From Eshraghiella sp045542375 (GTDB taxonomy: Bacteria > Bacillota > Clostridia > Lachnospirales > Lachnospiraceae): a stretch of 8,581 nucleotides of DNA. The notes beneath the pieces are model-generated. The model saw only the letters and a list, made by a program, of their open reading frames with translations. It was not told the DNA's origin and did not search any database. The stretch lies in the NCBI GenBank assembly GCA_045542375.1, contig JAZQKW010000163.1, positions 1 through 8,581 of the forward strand, read 5' to 3'. Positions 7,220 to 8,581 of the stretch are shown piece by piece; position 1 is the stretch's first letter; each line of letters begins with the position of its first letter. A program made the translations under genes and the position numbers.

Positions 7220-7260
7220 TTTAACTAACCTTTCTCTAATCACATAATAACTCAACTATA

Positions 7261-7288
7261 ATTTTACAGTAAAAAGAGTATTTTGCAA
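7261..7288 (-). promoter_or_regulatory. Probable promoter of the ABC-F/GH13-like operon
   Basis: On the minus strand, TTGCAA (7283-7288) and TAAAAT (7261-7266) are spaced by 16 nt. They sit just after the terminator of the DUF1540 gene and about 40 nt before the ABC-F start codon. Both boxes are imperfect, so the call is moderate. Confidence 0.55.
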
Positions 7289-7300
7289 GCATTATTTAAT

Positions 7301-7329
7301 AAAAAATGTAAAAGCCGCCCTAAGGCGGC
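7301..7329 (-). terminator. Intrinsic terminator of the DUF1540 gene
   Basis: A GC-only 6-bp stem, GCCGCC (7314-7319) and GGCGGC (7324-7329), encloses a CTAA loop. On the minus strand it is followed by TTTTACATTTTTT. It begins about 5 nt after the stop codon of the cysteine-rich gene, an orthodox Rho-independent terminator, and separates that gene from the ABC-F operon. Confidence 0.92.
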
Positions 7330-7334
7330 CTTCA

Positions 7335-7658
7335 CTATCGCATTTCAAATGTTGCACATTCTGTCACACCATGTGTTGAATTTTTAGATGGTTTTACATC
7401 AATATGCCCTGCTTTACAGTTATAATCCTCATTATATCTGCAATTCACAGCATCACAGCTGATATTAAGTTCTCTATTACCTGAACCATAATCTGTGCTG
7501 TTAGTTACCTTTGTCCCACTTTTCTTCTCATAACTGCCACAACAGGTTGAACAACAGTCAGTGGCGCTACTTCCTCCAACTTTAATACTGTCTCTGCAAC
7601 AAAGATTATCTTTACTATGATGTGCACAATTTTTTACTTTACATCCTAAATCTGTCAT
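7335..7658 (-). CDS. Cysteine-rich protein with two DUF1540 repeats
   Basis: 107 residues with 12 cysteines and no signal peptide. The second repeat (about 64-107) is a textbook DUF1540: C68-x4-C73-x7-C81, then IDV, then TECATF with C101. The first repeat (about 3-40) follows the same plan (C6-x4-C11-x8-C20, IKV, TDCCSTC with C35) but carries four more cysteines, C21, C36, C39 and C40, the last three in a CCSTCC cluster. The repeats are joined by a Ser/Thr/Gly-rich linker (41-63). Four regularly placed cysteines per repeat suggest metal, probably zinc, binding or disulfides; neither is proven, and the family has no established function. AGGAGG (7668-7673) precedes the ATG by 9 nt. A terminator follows at once, so the gene is probably monocistronic. 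Confidence 0.9.
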   Translation of the reverse strand: MTDLGCKVKNCAHHSKDNLCCRDSIKVGGSSATDCCSTCCGSYEKKSGTKVTNSTDYGSGNRELNISCDAVNCRYNEDYNCKAGHIDVKPSKNSTHGVTECATFEMR

Positions 7659-7691
7659 TTATACATACCTCCTATTTTCATATAAAAATAG

Positions 7692-7737
7692 TATGGTTCA
7701 AATTTATTTTTTTATACTAGTAAAAAATCTAACCATA
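7692..7737. repeat. Interrupted inverted repeat upstream of the DUF1540 gene
   Basis: TATGGTT (7692-7698) and AACCATA (7731-7737) are perfect inverted arms. Between them, TATTTTTTTA and TAAAAAAT can continue the pairing around a TACTAG centre after small internal bulges. On the minus strand the structure is followed by CTATTTTTATA, so it could act as a weak terminator for transcripts from the right or as a leader hairpin or operator for the DUF1540 gene. The interior is nearly all A and T, so folding strength would be modest. Confidence 0.4.
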
Positions 7738-7776
7738 AAAAATTTTTTATATATTCCCTTTTCGCTCCATTTCAAT

Positions 7777-7866
7777 CTAGTCCTGATTTATTCTTTCTCC
7801 AAATACTATCCTATCGGCTCTTCCGCTGGTGTAGCTGGTCTCATACTCATGAATTACATCACTTAA
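7777..7866 (-). pseudogene. Possible C-terminal remnant of a lost gene (29 codons, no start)
   Basis: On the minus strand, a frame between an upstream TAA (7867-7869) and a TAG (7777-7779) reads protein-like, with balanced composition including VIHEYETSYTSGRADRIVF. There is no ATG, GTG or TTG with a ribosome binding site in the frame. The stretch at about 7815-7850 is noticeably richer in G and C than the surrounding spacer, as expected of former coding DNA. I do not recognise the family. It could also be chance: 29 codons is short. Confidence 0.35.
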
Positions 7867-7906
7867 TTAAAACTAATAATTTTACTAAAATAACTTCTTA
7901 ATCTAA

Positions 7907-8581
7907 TCATAATAACTTATATCTCCTTAATTCTTCTGTATTTTTCTGTCTACGCTCTTCCAATATACTCTGTATGTATTCCATCTTATCCTTGTTATGA
8001 TATGCCTGTTCTACTATAAGCAGCTTTTTATTGTGGTTATCATCAAGTCCTTCAAACGATTTTAATCTAGCTTCTCTGACTTCTTCGTTTTCAGCTAAAC
8101 TAACAACTTTTTCCTTAAAAGCAACTTCTTTTTCATAATATTTCATTAATAATTCTTTACATCCTTGTTCATCACAGCATTTATAAAATAGCAGCCCTTC
8201 CGAATTATCCGTTCCATTTTTTATAAAATCTTCTGAAAAATAATCATGAATATCCGTCTGTCTATAAAATTTGTATTCAATATAATATTCCAGACAGTCT
8301 CGTAACGTTTTAATTCCTTCTAACACAGGTATAAAATATTTTTTACAGTTAGCTAAAGATTTATCAACTATTTCTTTCATATGATTTTCTTTTTGTTTAC
8401 AATAGCTCATATATTGTTCGGATAGTTCAATATCTTTTATCACACTTAGGAATCCCTTATACCGTTCCGTCATACCATCTGGCGGAAAGTCAAATTTAAG
8501 ACTTTCCCTATACACTGTTATTACTCCCGACAATAAAACAAATTTTCTAAAATCTGGATGATTATCAGATAAGAAGTCGGA
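7907..8581 (-). CDS. Unrecognised charged, probably helical protein (N-terminus outside window)
   Basis: The frame is open from the right edge to the TGA at 7907-7909, giving 224 residues. A TTG at 8533 could serve as a start, but no ribosome binding site precedes it. Sixteen further sense codons reach the edge with protein-like composition (SDFLSDNHPDFRKFVLL), so the true start is probably beyond the window. The visible part is rich in Lys, Glu and Tyr, has no membrane segment, and from about the middle is predicted to be helical, with a strongly charged end (LEERRQKNTEELRRYKLL) that could form a coiled coil. A few cysteines occur (YKCCDEQGCKELL). Codon use looks more AT-rich than in gdhA or efp. 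I do not recognise a family and propose no function. No clear terminator follows it. Confidence 0.7.
   Translation of the reverse strand, partial: SDFLSDNHPDFRKFVLLSGVITVYRESLKFDFPPDGMTERYKGFLSVIKDIELSEQYMSYCKQKENHMKEIVDKSLANCKKYFIPVLEGIKTLRDCLEYYIEYKFYRQTDIHDYFSEDFIKNGTDNSEGLLFYKCCDEQGCKELLMKYYEKEVAFKEKVVSLAENEEVREARLKSFEGLDDNHNKKLLIVEQAYHNKDKMEYIQSILEERRQKNTEELRRYKLL

Larger units (their letters stand above)
7659..7906. other. 248-bp AT-rich intergenic spacer with no complete gene
   Basis: The spacer between the unrecognised right-edge gene and the DUF1540 gene holds the DUF1540 ribosome binding site, the inverted repeat at 7692-7737, an A6T6 tract near 7738-7749 and a possible coding remnant at 7777-7866. 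I found no strong promoter pair, tRNA or riboswitch-like fold in it. Confidence 0.6.

Noticed and set aside
7220..7255. 12-residue N-terminal extension of the ABC-F protein
   Set aside because: The internal ATG at 7219 has GAAAGG 9 nt upstream and yields the conserved MISANNV start; the extension overlaps that ribosome binding site and is not family-like.
7738..7749. A6T6 palindrome as a terminator or binding site
   Set aside because: A pure A/T tract in an AT-rich spacer is expected by chance and makes a very weak hairpin.
1..8581. CRISPR arrays, tRNA or rRNA genes, insertion sequences, riboswitches
   Set aside because: No regularly spaced direct repeats, cloverleaf signatures, transposase motifs or known riboswitch cores were seen on either strand by eye; no covariance search could be run.

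Overview
The window is AT-rich DNA with every supportable gene on the minus strand. The proteins look like those of an anaerobic, low-GC Firmicute, most likely a Lachnospiraceae member (order Eubacteriales). The clues are a DUF5688 protein, a tandem DUF1540 protein, a YkpA-type ABC-F protein and an EF-P with the PGKG loop, along with strong AGGAGG-type ribosome binding sites. The assignment is from recognition of protein families, not from a marker gene or a search.

Read in the direction of transcription (right to left), the layout is as follows. (1) At the right edge, an unrecognised charged, probably helical protein whose start lies outside the window (7907-8581). (2) A 248-bp AT-rich spacer (7659-7906) holding a 29-codon open stretch without a start that looks like a gene remnant, plus a large inverted repeat. 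(3) A small cysteine-rich protein with two DUF1540 repeats (7335-7658), closed by a good intrinsic terminator. (4) A probable operon of a YkpA-type ABC-F ATPase (5585-7219) and, 21 bp later, a 588-residue protein with the isoamylase/GlgX-type GH13 fold (3797-5563). (5) efp, elongation factor P (3181-3738), with its own promoter overlapping the stop codon of the GH13-like gene. (6) A DUF5688 protein (2085-3029). (7) gdhA, probably NADP-type glutamate dehydrogenase (660-1994), with a near-consensus promoter and a clear terminator. (8) At the left edge, a membrane-anchored extracytoplasmic protein whose C-terminus runs out of the window (1-461).

The main discovery candidate is the GH13-like protein. 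The scaffold is easy to recognise, and the segment after conserved region IV is very GlgX-like. However, all three catalytic acids (nucleophile Asp, acid/base Glu, transition-state Asp) and the usual Arg, His and Asn/His partners are replaced, and the spacing between catalytic strands is shortened. The frame is intact and has a sound ribosome binding site. It therefore looks like a maintained pseudoenzyme, perhaps a glycan-binding or regulatory protein, and not a decayed gene. It is probably co-transcribed with an ABC-F ribosome factor and followed by EF-P, so two translation-elongation factors flank a non-catalytic glycogen-type protein. A functional link is inference only.

The other genes are ordinary for such a genome: nitrogen assimilation (gdhA), translation (efp, ABC-F) and several lineage-typical proteins of unknown function. 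I see no mobile element, CRISPR array, tRNA, rRNA or riboswitch. No gene-free stretch exceeds 300 bases.
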